A stretch of 64,000 nucleotides of DNA from Limnephilus marmoratus (GCA_917880885.1 OU862910.1:12536710-12600709); one strand, 5' to 3'. Shown: positions 44,831 through 56,482, counted from the first letter of the stretch. Made by a program: numbers and translations. The notes: a model not told the origin generated them from the sequence alone.

Positions 44831-46090
44831 TTTACTCTTCTTCTTCTTGTGCCCTGTCCGTTCAACGGATGTTGGCTATGCGGACTTTGTTTACTGCGGC
44901 CCGGAACAGCTCCACGGTAGATTGGCCTAACCACTGTCTCAGGTTTTTCAGCCATGAGGTTCTCCTTCTTCCAGGGCCCCGTCTTCTGGCAATCTTTCCC
45001 TGCATTATGAGATGCAAGATCTCATACTTCTCTGGATGTCTCATCACATGTCCAAGATATTGAAGTTTTAGGATTTTTATACTTTTATTTACTTCCTTTT
45101 CTTTATTCATCCAGCTTATTTTAAGTATTCTTCTGTAGATCCACATCCCGAATGCCTAAAGTCGCCTGATTAGTTCTTCAGTAAGCGTCCATGCTTCCAA
45201 TCCATAAAATAATATCGAAAACACGTAGCATCTGACCATTCGCATTCGTAATCCAAGGTTGAGATCATGACTGCAGAACATTTTCTTCATGCGGATCATC
45301 GACATATGAATATTAATAGACCAGAACATAAAGGTGAGGGGAAGAAACCAACTACAGCGGGGCGCAGAGCGGGAAGATGAATTCGGTGATATGTGATTCG
45401 TCAATAACTCAATCTGAGAGTATATGGCATCTCGCATTATAATATCACCATTTAGTTCTTAAAAGTAAGCTCTGTTCTTGAATGAATAGACCTTTTTACA
45501 TGGGAGCGCGAATTGCTCGCCGCGAAATGAACAAATTTACAAATTCCAAATACAGCAAAGTAAAGTTCGCATATTTTCATAGTCCAATATTTTGTTGACG
45601 TATTTAGTTAAGACACTTTTACAAATGTTTCATAATTTACTTACCCCACTAAACAGCGACGAGCACACGCCATGCATCTCGAGTGATAAGTGTGTGTTAC
45701 AAAAACGACCATATTATGTGATCTGAATAAGCTTATAATCAAGTAAAATAATGCTTGCCTATGGAATGTAATACGACAATTGGGTTTATTCTCTTTTTCA
45801 CTTCTATTTTTACACGTTTTCAAAACACAAGCCACTATTTTTGCTGTGTTATTTCGTAAAATGCACCGATGAGTGCTCGACGCTGGCTCGCAGAAGAATG
45901 ACGACGTTACATTTTTTAGATTCACGCGAAGCCATACTCGATCCCAGCCGGTTCCAATGGAACCGGTATGGGGAGGGGGAAATAATACGCTTTTATCTCT
46001 TAGGGCAGGTCTATTAATATTCATATGTCTATGATGCGGATAGAGGTTGCACGAGCTTGCTCAATGCGGCATTTGATTTCAACTGAAGGT
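44831..46090 (-). mobile_element. RTE-like LINE fragment, interrupted by a P-like element
   Basis: The minus strand reads EIKCRIEQARATSIR (about 46085-46033). After the P-like insertion it reads MKKMFCSHDLNLGLRMRMVR, CYVFSILFYGLEAWTLT, a TAG stop at 45156-45158, MWIYRRILKISWMNKEKEV, KLQYLGHVMRHPEKYEIL, GKIARRRGPGRRRTSWLKNL and ELFRAAVNKVRIANIR. This is the C-terminal end of the insect endonuclease-reverse transcriptase often annotated as craniofacial development protein 2-like. The 3' end has an (AAG)n-like tail (44831-44845 on the plus strand). The polymerase core is missing. Confidence 0.85.
45289..46040 (-). mobile_element. P-superfamily-like non-autonomous element, copy 2 (45297-46032)
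   Basis: ATGCGGAT is duplicated exactly at 45289-45296 and 46033-46040. The terminal repeats match over 26 bp with one difference (CATMGACATATGAATATTAA). The minus-strand frame 46024-45641 contains CVLKTCKNRS...CRITFHR, resembling the first half of a THAP zinc finger (C-x4-C then FHR), the DNA-binding domain of P transposases. The rest of that domain and the catalytic domain are absent. The conserved gtaagt shared with 35461-36105 would end such an exon. The THAP reading is tentative. Confidence 0.75.
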
Positions 46091-46256
46091 TATTCAACTG
46101 AAAGTGGTTTAACAGTAAAACAATTTTTAACAAAACAAAAAACAAGTAATGAGCAACATATCTAAGTAAAACTATCTATACAAAAATATTGGTTTCGACC
46201 GTTTGTGCACCAAATGTATCTAAGTACTGCGTTAAATCAGGTATAATGAACTCAAA

Positions 46257-46935
46257 TCTATATATATAAATGAATGTATGTTTGCTTGCATGTATGTATG
46301 TATGTATATACGTATATATGTATGTATGTATGTATGAATGTATGTTTGCATGTATGTTGTTTGTGAATTACTATATTAGAGCAAAGGAAATGATTGAAAC
46401 ATTCAAAATACCTACTTTCCACTCTCGCGAAGGTTTCTGGATTATTGCAACCACATAAAAATACATCTGAAAAGTTTTTTAATCATTACAAAAACTCTTA
46501 CGAAACTGACAAAAATGTCACAATTTAAGAATGACATTTTGCAAACCATCGATTGTTCAATCGAAATTCAATTTTCGAATAAACTCTTTAAATTAATTAA
46601 TTTACTTAAAGTCCTCACCTATGATTCTAATCAAAATCGAATACTTTGTATCTAGTAAATAATTATAGGTATTTTAAATAGATATATATGAAAAATGAAA
46701 ATTTGTATAAAAAATTGCGATAAGTGGCACGCGAGCAGTTTGATAACTGAATCGGACCGATTATACGGAACGCGGGAGAACGGGGGAGGGGAGAGGGAAT
46801 AAGAACAGGAATAGGAATAGGACATGGGGGGGGGAAGGGGCGGCGGAAGTGGCACGGGACGAATGGGAAAAGACACGCAGGGAGAAAAAATTTCTTTAGT
46901 AAGTGGCAGTACAACGCATGCCGGGAACTCACTAG
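46257..46935 (+). mobile_element. Non-autonomous Helitron
   Basis: It starts TCTATATATATAAATG after an A and ends CTAG before a T (46932-46935), with 'cgcatgccgggaactca' just inside the 3' end. It includes a (TATG)n microsatellite at about 46275-46350 and a G/A-rich stretch near 46770-46870. The copy at 14878-15715 shares the body. No Rep/helicase is present. Confidence 0.85.
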
Positions 46936-47093
46936 TAATAAATAAATATTGTTTTGTGCTCCCGATAAATTTGTTTTAGGAAGCCTAAAATCGTTGCAGT
47001 TTCTCGTAGAATAGCAATGAACTGTACTATTAATACACTCAACATATAATCTGGTAACATTTTATTTTTAACTTATGAACAAATACTAGGGCT

Positions 47094-47635
47094 GAGTCGT
47101 ATAATTTCAATACCTGCTAAATCCGATTTTTGACAAAATGATCTGAGTATGACATCTTGTTCACATTTTTGCGAGGAACAAGACTAATCTAAAATTGTGT
47201 TTCAAAACCTCCTTTATCACGACCAAAAATCATGTTAAAACTGCGCTCGAGAAACAAAAACCGCGATATCATTCAAGAAGTTACTATCAAAACCCGCTAT
47301 ATCGGAATTCAACCAATCACGAGTAGTTATTTTGCCAAGATTGCGTGTGTAGAAACACGCCCCTCAGGTCGGTCGAATTTCAAAAGCCTCTATATTCCAT
47401 ACAAATCACGAAGTGAGTATCAAAATCCGCTATATCTATGTTATTTATCCAAATTACTTAAATATTTTTAGACATAAATTGAAAAATGAATACTTTTCGA
47501 ATGTATATTACTCCAATTTATTATATCAAAAAATAAAAAGCAATTTTTTGTTTATGCTAGAGATGTGACAGTTTTTTGCGGTTTTCTCCGAATCATTGAA
47601 AAATGATATAGCGGATATAGAAATTGAACGACTCG
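47094..47635. mobile_element. MITE candidate with imperfect TIR
   Basis: 'gagtcgtataatttcaatac' at the left pairs with the inverse of 'gaaattgaacgactcg' at the right. Motifs 'ccgctatat' and 'atagcgg' recur inside (47298, 47430, 47607). It is non-coding. Ends are approximate and no duplication was found. Confidence 0.45.
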
Positions 47636-48069
47636 TATTATATTACCGTTGCCCAATTAAGACATTGAGTTGGCGTTGCATGGTTTTTTTCCAAGAATAT
47701 CTGCAACAGCACATTATAAACCTAATGCCTCTAATCCGAATTATTTCCATTTTTTTATCTTGTGTTTTATTGCTCAAAAAGATTACACTTATGCAAGTAA
47801 TTCAGGTGTGATATTACAGTGGTGTTGTAGACCAATTTCATTGTAATTGGAACTGATTTGTCAAGAATTGAGAGTATCCCGTGATCTTAAATGGGTATAA
47901 TAATATGTAAATTCGCAATGATCACGAGATATTAGCAATCTACATGTATATATAAAAATTTAGATTCCGTATATTGGTGTTCGCAAATCTCGGAAAGTAA
48001 TCGATGGATTGATTCAATTTTTTGACAGAACGTTGTATTTTAGCAGAAGAGTGTTTCTATATGTCTCAA
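47636..48069. other. No gene seen
   Basis: AT-rich, no supported feature. Confidence 0.4.
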
Positions 48070-48816
48070 CACAGGCTTGTCTTAGTGTATTGTAAACATT
48101 TTACCTGCAGTGTAAAGAAACAATATATACCTCACACTTGCACAATCCATAATGGAATACGGCATTATTGCCTGGGGCTGTGCCAGTAAAAAATACATTA
48201 ATACACTGTTTAAAGCTCAGAAAACCCTAATAAAAGTAATACTTAAGTTACCAATACTAACACCCACATCAATTATATTCGAAAAATTCCCAGTGATGAA
48301 AATTCAAAAATTTCATTCAAAACAAATACTAACTTTCCTTTACAAGAACTTATCCACATTTAACATTTCACAAAACTCTCGCAATACTAGAACAAGACAT
48401 GCTCTCCAACTACAAATACCAAAAACAAACACATCCTTTGGACAAAAACACTACAGATACCAGGCTATAAAACTACACAATTCTCTTCCTACACAATATA
48501 AAACAACTAATATTATTGAATACAAAAAAAACATAAGAAACTGGCTACAATCTTTCTAACTTTTAATTTATAATTTGTGTCGAATTGAAGTCGATTTTAT
48601 ATTTTGATTTTTATTGTTTCTCTTTTTTATATTAGCTATTAACACTCTTTTGTTTTACTATTCACAATTTATAATTTATAATTTAATCTGAAAAATGTCC
48701 TCCACAACACAGGTGAACTCCTAGTGTGGAGGACAATATATTATACCTTTGTAATGTAAATGTACAAAGAATAAGAATAAGAATAAATAAAAAACAATAA
48801 ATAAATAACAAATAAA
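48070..48816 (+). mobile_element. Jockey/CR1-group LINE, 3' part
   Basis: It reads YLTLAQSIMEYGIIAWGCAS (48118 onward) and stays open to 48559: KAQKTLIKVILKLP, TSIIFEKFPVMKI, FLYKNLSTFNISQNSRNTRT, then YRYQAIKLHNSLPTQYK and YKKNIRNWLQSF. This is the usual C-terminal domain of insect Jockey/CR1-like ORF2. The 3' UTR contains 'gaactcctagtgtggaggac' and ends in an A-rich (AATAAG)n tail where the mariner at 48819 begins. The reverse transcriptase core is missing by 5' truncation. Confidence 0.8.
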
Positions 48817-48818
48817 TA

Positions 48819-49732
48819 TTAGGTCCTTACATATGAAATTGGCGTTTTGCCGTACTGGCAACTTTGATCTCAAATATCTTCTCTTTGGTTAGGAATTCCA
48901 AATTCAAATTTATACAGTTATTTACTCATGTATTTGTGTTTCGAAAATTATAATTCATTTGTTTTTTCCTTAATTGCTTTTTTAGTTTACAAAATGGAAA
49001 ACTTGAAATATCGCGTTAGTTACGAGTACGAGTTCCACCGTGGCACCAGTGCTGCAGAAACGGCTCGAAGGATTAATGATGCGTATGGCGACGGTGCCGC
49101 AAAAGAAAACACAGTGCGTTGTTGGTTCCAACGTTTGCGTTCTGGAAATTTCGACCTGCAGAACAAGCCCCGTGGACGGCCGGAGACCAAAGTTGATAAT
49201 GAAGAATTGAAGGCTATTGTGGAAACGAAACCACGTCCGAGTTAGCTGTAGGCTGCGGTGTTAGTGTTAAAACTGTTTTAATCCAAATGAAGCAAATTGG
49301 GAAGGTGAAAAAGCTTGAAAGGTGGGTACCTCACGAATTGAGTGAAGCAAATCAACAAAAGCGCGTTCGAACGCTAAACCACACACTGCACAACAGACGG
49401 CTACCAAAATAGAGGAGCTTCAATTGGAATGTCTAAGACATCCATCGTACTCTCCGGACCTTGTCCCAACAGATTACCATTTTTTTCGAAATTTGAATAA
49501 CTTCTTGCAAGGGAAAAAATTCAACTCCGATGGGGCAGTCCAAACCGCCTTCAAAGATTTTATTGATTCCCGTCCGAATGGTTTTTTTAGTAAAGAGATC
49601 GATGAACTACCTATGAGATGGCAAAAGTGCATAGATAGCAATGGTACATACTTTGATTAAATAAATATATTTAAAAAAATCGACATTATGTTCTTTCCAT
49701 ACAAAACGCCAATTTCATATGTAAGGACCTAA
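48819..49732 (+). mobile_element. Deleted mariner transposon with 31-bp TIR
   Basis: TTAGGTCCTTACATATGAAA at the left is perfectly inverted at the right through 31 bases. TA precedes it; TG follows (a mutated TA). The 914-bp copy is about 400 bp short of a full mariner. Confidence 0.9.
48994..49660 (+). pseudogene. Mariner transposase, deleted
   Basis: The start is ATG at 48994 (MENLKYRVSYEYEFHRGTSA). The HTH region continues INDAYGDGAAKENTVRCWFQ, RLRSGNFDLQNKPRGRP. A frameshift at about 49242 separates ELAVGCGVSVKTVLIQMK and WVPHELSEANQQKRV. A deletion then removes the first two catalytic Asp blocks. The end keeps HPSYSPDLVPTDYHFFRNLN (third Asp, SPDL) and RWQKCIDSNGTYFD. WVPHEL and YSPDL are mariner hallmarks. 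It is not active. Confidence 0.9.
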
Positions 49733-49774
49733 TGTAATGGTAAGCCCTGGCGTCATAAAATTTGAACAAAAAAT

Positions 49775-50028
49775 ATTACAGGTGGTGCGGGAGTGGTTTG
49801 AAAATGTGTGTATTTCAATCGTATTTTAGCGGCAAGGATGAAAGGCAGGACGGGGAGGGTAATGAAGGAGGTGGTGTTCGCCGGAAGAGTGATGAAGGAG
49901 GGGGAAGGCTGGGAAGGTGGAAGGGGAATACAGGAGGGAAAGGGTCGCGGGAGGGGAACGGGGACGCAAGGGAATAGACAAGTTTATTTCTTTGAATGGC
50001 ATTGCAACGCATGCCTGGTACCAGCTAG
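49775..50028 (+). mobile_element. Helitron 3' end
   Basis: G/A-rich stretch, then 'aatggcattgcaacgcatgc', a CTGGTACCAG palindrome, and CTAG followed by T (50025-50029). It matches the right part of the Helitron at 46257-46935 in layout. The 5' end is not found. Confidence 0.6.
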
Positions 50029-50299
50029 TATTGTTATATAAAGTATATTTTTTTATTTTACGATTTCAAAATACCACTATCAGACTAGTGAAGATGTGAC
50101 GTAAAATGCTATCTAGTATAAGTGTTGAAATGTTTACTGATTGTGGAATTGTATTTGTATAAATTTGAAAAGAAAACATCACAAATGCTGTCATTTATCT
50201 ACTGATTCCAGAACAGTACACACAGCTATATTATTTAATGATTCACAGTTCTGTTATTTACTATTAAAATGTTTTTATTTACAGTTCTAAATGTAACAA
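50029..50299. other. No gene seen
   Basis: AT-rich sequence between two Helitron-like 3' ends; it may be part of the second one. Confidence 0.35.
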
Positions 50300-50411
50300 T
50301 GAATATTTTGTTTAACCCTGTGGGTGGAGGGGTGGAGGGGGGGGGGTAGGTGGAGGAGGTGAAGTGCGAACCCCCTAATACCATGCGAGCGACGCCACGG
50401 GAAAAAGCTAG
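50300..50411 (+). mobile_element. Helitron-like 3' end
   Basis: G-rich 'gggtggaggggtggaggg', then 'catgcgagcgacgccacggg' and AAAAAGCTAG before T. CTAG at 50408-50411 with GC-rich sequence upstream fits a Helitron terminus. No start is identified. Confidence 0.45.
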
Positions 50412-51083
50412 TAAATAAATAAAAACAAAAACTCACTCACGATAATAACAATTCAGAAATAACATTTTTTTTCAGCGATCATACCAACAACACAGTTACT
50501 CCTTAAACAAAAATAATCGACTGTGGAAAAGCTAGCAAATCTTTATTTTCTTTGTGGAATGACGAACACATGCTAAAACATGACGAATTGATAAAAGTCG
50601 CCCTGTCGTGTTATTACCACTTTCTACATATTAATTGTTTAAGAGATCAGCAAAAAGTGTAGGTAATAATGTAATCTGATAAAAGTGGGGAACTTTGATA
50701 ATGAATTGATAATACATAGTAATTAAGTGACTCACGTGATAGCGCTCATTGGGTTATGACTAAACATCTAATTCTTTCAATCTTTTAGGTAGGTAACAAT
50801 GTCTTCAGTTATCTGTGTTATTATTATTAATAAATAAACCTTTTCGGGCACGAAGGCACAACACCAAGCCATTGGCGTTGACTCTGGGACATTTCTAAAA
50901 ATGGTACGAATCGCTGAATTCAAAACGCTACAAAAATATTATTTTCAGGTTATTCCTTCTCCCCACTTTAAAAATAATGTAAAAATTTGGAGATTCTCTG
51001 CGAAACCGACGGGAATTTCTGGTGAAATAAAATATAATATATTCTAGGTTTTCACCTTTGCGTAAACCACATTACGTCAGGTT
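50412..51083. other. No gene seen
   Basis: No supported feature. Confidence 0.4.
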
Positions 51084-51515
51084 CAAAAGATTTTTTTTTT
51101 TAACATTTAACATTATGTCATCTGACTTGCTGTGTGGAGGGTCTTTTTGAGGAGAGGAAGGAATGAACATTGGTCTTGAAGAGACCCATGTTGTTGGAAG
51201 GAGGAAACACAGAGGCCGGAAAATCGTTCCACAGCCGAGATGTTGAACACAAGAACGAGTCGTAGAAGCGATTGGTTCTCTTGTGACAAATGTCAATCGT
51301 ATATGTTGGGCACGCATTTGGCGTGTTTCCCGACTATGCACCGGTACCGAAGGGATCAATAAGGCTAGTTCCTCGGAGAATCTTCCATTGAAATACCGAT
51401 AGAACAAGGATAGCATTTCCACCCGATGTCTGTGGTTTAAAGACTGCAATCCGTCTGTTAAGATGGGATAATCTATCAAACGAACCGACCGTTTCTGCAC
51501 AGAGTCGAGGTTAAA
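51084..51515 (-). pseudogene. CR1/Jockey-like LINE scrap
   Basis: On the minus strand from CTCGACTCTGTGCAGAAACG: MQKRSVRLIDYPILTDGLQS, LFYRYFNGRFSEELALLIPS and HSRETRQMRAQH, then a frameshift before the WNDL block. It lacks most of the tail found in 28911-29708. It starts at the same base of the LINE as the copy at 57906-58350. Confidence 0.8.
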
Positions 51516-51635
51516 ATCTTTCTCATTTCAAAGTGATCGAACATATTTCAATATCAAAAATAAAGGAAATTCAATTTATTTACAATGTGAAAGTAGAAAT
51601 GGTAAATATAGTGGAAGTACATACATAACAGAAAG

Positions 51636-52360
51636 CAGAACGTGGTTCAAAACCTCAGAGCTCTCAGAAATGTTTTTGGACTTCCATGGGACACCCATGT
51701 CAGAGACATCTATTCAGTTTCCGGTATTCTTCCAATCACAGTCCTTCCTAAACATGAAATCACAAGCACCATCTTACAAATTACGCAACAATCAACTCAC
51801 ACTAACATCAAGCCACTTTACAATCAAGACATCCACACTCACAATACTCGAAATAGCAATAAAATCCGCATACCTCAAACACACACTACAAAATATGGGA
51901 TAAAATCTCTGAACTATGTTGCCTATACACTATATAATTCGCTACCAGATATGTACAAGGGAATTCAGCAAAATAAAAAAAATCAGAGTAATGCTTTAAA
52001 AGAATATTTTTTAAGTATGTATAAGGATGAAACTTTGTAATTTTCTTGTCATGTTCAATTGTCTTGTTTCTTTTCTCTTTTTTTCTTTTCCATTAAGTTG
52101 TAATCATCCATATCTGTATAACCTTGTTCCCTTTTTCTTTAATTGTTTTTTATTGCTGTTTATTCTACTCAACCTGTCTTTTATTTTTCTTCTATATTGT
52201 ATGTGAATCTTATATTTTAATATCCAAATTCCTATGTAAAATTTTAACTATTTCCTCCCACCCATGATTTGTATGTTCCTCCTGTCCTAAAATGAGTTCT
52301 GTAACTCATCGGGATTGCTATAGCAAGAAATAAAAACAATAAAAAAAAAAAATTAATAAT
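51636..52360 (+). mobile_element. Jockey-group LINE, 3' part
   Basis: The open frame to 52040 reads QNLRALRNVFGLPWDTHVRD, ILPITVLPKHEI, HTHNTRNSNKIRIPQTHTTK and LNYVAYTLYNSLPDMYKGI, then LKEYFLSMY. The TRN...K block followed by LYNSLP matches insect LINE ORF2 C-termini, but the family differs from 48070 and 28911. The 3' UTR ends 'ctcatcgggattgctatagc' followed by poly-A (52336-52353). The frame is intact up to the truncation. Confidence 0.75.
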
Positions 52361-53284
52361 AAATAGCCAAATAATAACATTGTGACGAATATTAAAGTTA
52401 AAAAAACACCTGAAATAGTAAACATATAAACGCCAGCATCATACTTACAAGCAATATGCATACCTAGAATAATTTTATTATATGAAATCTTTAAAATTAT
52501 TTAGTAGGTTTATTTAATAGATTAAAAAAAACTTTCACAAGTAAAGAAGGCAAAGCCTAAAGTTATGTCCATCTAAATAAAGTAAGAACCCAATCGCGTA
52601 TTAAACAAAATGATGGACCATAAAAGAAAATGATTTTTTGTTTATCCAAGATGATGCTTCAGATCCGAAATTCAATTTGAATTTTCCTAAAAATACAGAA
52701 CGAAGTGTTTTTATGCGTTTACATAAGACTTCGCTTTGTAAAAATACATCCCAGTTTAGAGTGTTATCGTAAAAGGCAGGCACCGATTGAAATGTAATTT
52801 GTAAAGAACACAAAAACATGCATTCCACTGCAGGCCCCTTTGCCTTTACTAAAGAGGGGACCAAACCCCTGGGCTTATTGAATTCTGGGCATACTCAAGT
52901 AATGCATCGATTCGTGTCTAATCTCGGTAACACGTCCATGCCTACTAAATATATCTACAACATTATAAATAACGTACATATGTTCACTTTTTACAAGGGG
53001 AAATGCCGAACCTTGGAAGTCTTGTTTGAGGGTATGTTTTTATCTAGAGTAATGGGGTTGTTATGCCACATTTTTATGCACAAGTTAAGTGTACTTACAT
53101 CACGCTTCTATCTAACCAAGCACTTTAAAAAAATCTTCTAGGAAATCGTACCAAAATGTTTCACGTGACTATAATAAGTTTAATAAGAATGGTCGTGAAA
53201 TTCAAACAAAGAAAATAACAAAGGTGATTCTGATTGAACGATGCCTAAATGATAACCCTGAATATATACGTCTCGAATAATTTG
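52361..53284. other. No gene recognised
   Basis: A 107-codon plus frame (52818-53141) has no recognisable domain and its composition matches the background. I do not call it a gene. Confidence 0.4.
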
Positions 53285-53458
53285 CTTAGGCTACGTCCGC
53301 ATAGGCAAGCGGCTTGCTTAGCGCCTAGAGCCTAGATAGGTAGTAGATAGTCGATGGATAGCCGCTTAGCGTGTATCCAGGTAAACCAACGTGTTGGTTT
53401 TTTGCCTCTAGGCTCTAGGCGCTAAGCCAGCCACCTGCCTGTGCGTTCGTAGCCTTAG
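53285..53458. mobile_element. Foldback MITE, 174 bp
   Basis: CTTAGGCTACGTCCGCATAG and the inverse CTAAGGCTACGAACGCACAG continue into a 24-bp identical block (gcttagcgcctagagcctag). Nearly the whole unit folds into one hairpin. No duplication is evident. Confidence 0.8.
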
Positions 53459-53754
53459 AAAATTCACTGATTAAACCTTATCTGAATAATTTGAAATTTA
53501 CTTCGATGCGAAAAAACTGGTTTCGTTAATTACTTGGAATACGCTGATTAAAATGATTTCGACCTTTCGTACATTCCGAAGGATTCCGAGGAAGAAGTAC
53601 GTTTAATGTGTTAGGTGTGCTTGCAATCAATTTCTGTTATTTTTGTTAATAAATATTATTTTGTGCAATTTTAATATTTTTCCGTTCCTTATATTGCGCT
53701 CTTGTTGTGATGTTTCATAAGATGTTATAATTCTATTTAGTTTTAGTAGTTTAG
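53459..53754. other. No gene seen
   Basis: AT-rich spacer with no supported feature. Confidence 0.35.
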
Positions 53755-54055
53755 TTTAGTTTTGGATCGAGTCCCGGCGTGGGCGAATAAAATTTTATTT
53801 GGTTAATTTGTGTTAATTCACAATTAATCCATTTCAAAATAATATATAGCATATTTGTGACACGTTCCAAAGTGGAAGATACTCTCTGTATCGCCCTGGC
53901 GTAAGAGCACCATTCAAAATAGAAACGTTGCTTGAAATGGCTTTACTTAGTGACCAGATCTGAATAGCCTATCTTTCTATTTCCCATCTCCTTCCCCTCC
54001 CCGCTTCCTTCATAACACACCCCATTTTGGGAGACCATAGTCTCACAAAAGAAGG
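53755..54055 (+). mobile_element. tRNA-derived SINE (family 1)
   Basis: The B box GGATCGAGTCCCGGCG (53764-53779) is followed by the family body: 'gtgggcgaataaaattttat', 'cattcaaaatagaaacgttg', 'agtgaccagatctgaatagc', 'cttcccctccccgcttcctt' and 'gagaccatagtctcac'. The A-box half of the head is decayed or absent. No poly-A or duplication was found. Confidence 0.7.
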
Positions 54056-55149
54056 TATTATCATCACGACACTAATATAATGCTGTCTAGGAAACGTCCC
54101 CACCTGTTTGTTGTTGTGTCCATCTATTCCCATTTTAGTCCTGACAGCTTAAGGGCCCGCAACCCGGATTTGTACCGATTTATTACATATTTCCCTTAAA
54201 CACGGTAAGTTTTAAAGATCTTAAAAATATATATGTTATTCTTGAAGATAATATCTAGACTTTGCCCGCGCCGAAACGCAAATTTTGTAAAATTCCCTCG
54301 ATAGAAAAAAATCGCAAAGTATGCTCCAAAAATTATTATTAACACGTTTGTTTCAGTTATTTTACAAGTTATATGTATGAAAAAAATCACAGTGTTTCTT
54401 TTAATGCGGTTTAAGATAATGCCCGCGAGGTTTTTGCTCTATTTTAAACGAGTCGTGTTTTATTAAACATTTTCGCAATTTTCGCATCGATTTTGTCGCT
54501 GTAAATGTTAGCGCTCTCCTCAAACATTCGTAATATCGTATCTCTCCATCTTCTTCTTTTCGGGTCCGGTTGCAGAGCCTTAATAAAACGAACCTTTATA
54601 ACACACACACCAAAAAAATTACAAAAACTTCAACAAAATGACATAGTTAAAGGTTTTACCCCAAAAGACTACATACGTGTAAAATGACTTCAAAAAATCT
54701 TTTTTGAATCTAACCCTCAAAGTTATTCAATACTTTTCGTAATTCTTTCAAACTATGAAACAGTTGTATTTTAATTTTGAAAAATAGCCTGCATTTGTAA
54801 GTTTTCTTAACCTACAATGTGGCATTTTCTTGTATAAGAGTATCTAATTCCAAAGCTCACAAAGCAGAGATGTTTGCAAGGTAAAGCTGCTCGTTCTTTG
54901 GTAACTCTTAAATAAATTCACTATTAGTTCAAGTAGGGGAGGAACGAAATACCGTCTCCCCGGCGAGCAGGGAGAGGGAAGAATCTTCAATTGAAATTTC
55001 TCCCATATTTCTTCTTCAGTTCAAATTACAAATTCTCTGTTGCAGTTCTGCAATGTAAAGCGAAAATATTTAATGGATGAGATGAGAAACAAGCTGCAGG
55101 ATTTCCGTACAGTAGTCGTACATTCGGCTGGATTCAAACAAATACATAG
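54056..55149. other. No gene seen
   Basis: AT-rich with no supported frame. 54930-55000 is briefly GC-richer without a recognisable feature. Confidence 0.4.
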
Positions 55150-55330
55150 AATACAACGTACCGTGGAGTATTTCAGGGATTGTTTTATTTCGTGAACTAA
55201 TGAATTTTATCAAAAAATAAGAATCCTGTTGCGATATTTTTGATTGGCAGTTTCAATCTGATACCCTCCGCGGTATTTTATTTACTAATACTCTGAGTAT
55301 TTTATGTATTATTTTATTTCATTAATAAAT
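55150..55330. repeat. Diverged units of the 128-bp satellite
   Basis: 'ggcagtttcaatctgatacc', 'ctccgcggta', 'ttattaatactctgagta' and 'aaaaaaataagaatcc' recur here in the same order as the 56483-57385 array, about 1.2 kb away, at lower identity. Confidence 0.7.
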
Positions 55331-56259
55331 GAATGTAATAAAAAAATAAGAATCCTTGTCACGATAATAATTGGATACCTGCTGGCTCGGTGTATAATTA
55401 TTCAACCGCCTTTTATTTTGTTTTTATCAATTGGCAACTTCAAGAGTTGATTTCCGGTGGGGAAGGGGGGAGGTACTTCTTGGATTGCCGCCGAGACGGG
55501 AAGCGACGGCAATTCGATTCGTCACCTAACATGAGAGTTTCTTTTGAATTTTAATATGGGTTAATCCCTTTAATATATTCGGAATATTTCAAACCGTTGG
55601 CCGGATCATTGAGTATGTTGATTTTTATAAACGCTACCCATCGGCCTAAGCGGGCGTAATCGGGCGGTTTGAAAACCTGCACATGGCTTCGCCATTTTGT
55701 GTTGGAAATAATCCATGTTTTCTGATACTTGCGGTGACGTGTATTGCGGGAGAGCCTCTGTATGGCTTTGCTTGGCCTTCATTACCCCTATCTATGACGA
55801 ATTCTCGATGGAATAAACTTGGACGGTGCTCTCTACTAGAACTTGGCCTATACACGGCATTCCTTGGTGCGCTCAGCCGGGATCCTGGTAAATGGCGTGA
55901 GACCTGCTCCCTGGCGAGGTGAAGGGGTCTGATGTGTTCCTGATTTGCTCGGATGTGTTCCCTGCGTCTTCCGGAGAGATTACGGTTTGCGGAAACGTTC
56001 TTTAGATGCGATCCTCGGTTGCGTCTCCTGGAGTTTGTCACTCGAAATTGCGGCTACTGTCTATCAGGCGTAGTACTCCCGAGTTTTAGAAATAATTTCG
56101 AAATCACGTCTTGGTCCAACAGGTATGAAGCATTTCTTAGTTAATTATCGATTTATACCTTTTAGGTTATGTTGTTTGGGTACTAGGGATACCCTTCTCT
56201 TAAATGTTTTATTATTATAATTTTCAGTATTTAAATAATATACTAGCATCTGTTATTAT
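55331..56259. other. GC-richer stretch, no gene recognised
   Basis: 55640-56060 carries overlapping Arg-rich frames on both strands (minus 55646-56041, 131 codons; plus 55683-55922). Neither shows a domain, signal peptide or splice context I can support. It may be a decayed repeat. Confidence 0.4.
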
Positions 56260-56398
56260 GAAATCTATTATTTTATTCCATAATCTGAGCTCACAAAGAA
56301 GGAACCTGTTTATTCCCATAATCCTGTTTGAAATCTATTCTTTTATTCCATAATCTGAGCTCACAAAGAAGGAACCTGTTTATTCCCATAATCCTGTT
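56260..56398. repeat. 70-bp tandem duplication
   Basis: Two units (56260 and 56330), each 'gaaatctatt' then 'ttattccataatctgagctc', 'acaaagaaggaacctgttta', 'ttcccataatcctgtt'. They are almost identical, so the duplication is recent. Confidence 0.9.
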
Positions 56399-56482
56399 GA
56401 GAGTCCCAGCTCTGCCGTTTAAATAAAAAACGTAAAAATGAATATACTATGTTACATACAATTCACTATGTTACATCCTGTT

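Noticed and set aside
52818..53141. 107-codon frame as a host gene
   Set aside because: No recognisable motif, background-like composition and no upstream promoter or splice signals.
55646..56041. 131-codon Arg-rich minus-strand frame as a gene
   Set aside because: A second frame overlaps on the other strand, composition follows local GC, and no domain or splice context was seen.
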